64,000 nt of DNA. It comes from Corbicula japonica. Taxonomy: Eukaryota > Mollusca > Bivalvia > Venerida > Cyrenidae. The stretch is not shown here. Below are more notes on the stretch, generated by a model. That model was given only the letters and a program-made list of their open reading frames with translations, was not told where the DNA came from and did not search any database. The stretch covers positions 9,383,380 through 9,447,379 of the forward strand of contig JAZAYU010000010.1 in NCBI GenBank assembly GCA_038501625.1, given 5' to 3'. Position 1 is the stretch's first letter.

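Overview
The window is eukaryotic, intron-rich, AT-rich and packed with repeats. The repeat families (TTAA-bounded palindromic MITEs, elements built of tandem 140-170 bp units, and units with the 'agggccataactctg' motif) and the gene content suggest a marine or freshwater bivalve mollusc, probably a heterodont clam. That assignment is inference from recognition, not from a search. No bacterial-style genes, rRNA genes, intact tRNA genes or CRISPR arrays were seen.

Two related genes lie tail to tail. Gene P (plus strand, 423-15845) enters from the left edge. Its last six coding exons encode one GCC2_GCC3 (ephrin-receptor-like) cysteine module, two EGF-like modules, a transmembrane (TM) helix, a short cytoplasmic tail and a tiny final exon. 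Gene M (minus strand, 64000 down to 25199) is a paralog. It has 30 coding exons in the window (the first partial): LamG/pentraxin-like, HYR, Sushi/CCP, an unnamed domain with a furin-type RKKR site, 17 consecutive GCC2_GCC3 modules (one phase 1-1 exon each), two EGF-like modules, TM helix and tail. The gene M exons read as one frame of 4875 nt (1624 residues plus stop) and the gene P exons as 728 nt (242 codons including stop). Both totals support the splice sites chosen by hand. The product is probably a large single-pass cell-surface or adhesion protein with a SVEP1-like domain set. In gene M a one-base insertion makes a stop in the tail exon, and the final exon, still recognisable at 24227-24258, is stranded outside the reading frame.

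The most unusual feature is in gene M. At three separate GCC2_GCC3 exons, the last part of the exon plus its 5' splice site has been amplified in tandem: 64 bp x about 25 (32150-33749), 37 bp x about 26 (44640-45615) and 112 bp x 3 (46334-46563). Every intact unit carries GTAAGT. All three periods are 1 modulo 3, and splicing one unit beyond the usable donor meets a stop codon. At the 37-bp array the first donor is out of phase and only the second gives the correct phase.

The rest is repeats. About 40 copies or remnants of a roughly 240-bp piggyBac-type MITE (TTAA plus CCCTTT ends, two internal hairpins) are present, several within 50 bp of exon ends. There are about a dozen copies of a 140-bp hairpin foldback element and a 54-bp satellite that resembles one of its arms. 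Larger elements with tandem cores lie at 9.8-12.5, 18.6-20.4, 28.2-29.5, 35.0-36.9 and 56.5-57.9 kb. A pogo-like element lies at 29.9-30.8 kb, tRNA-derived SINEs at 60.4 and 63.5 kb, and several intronic minisatellites elsewhere.
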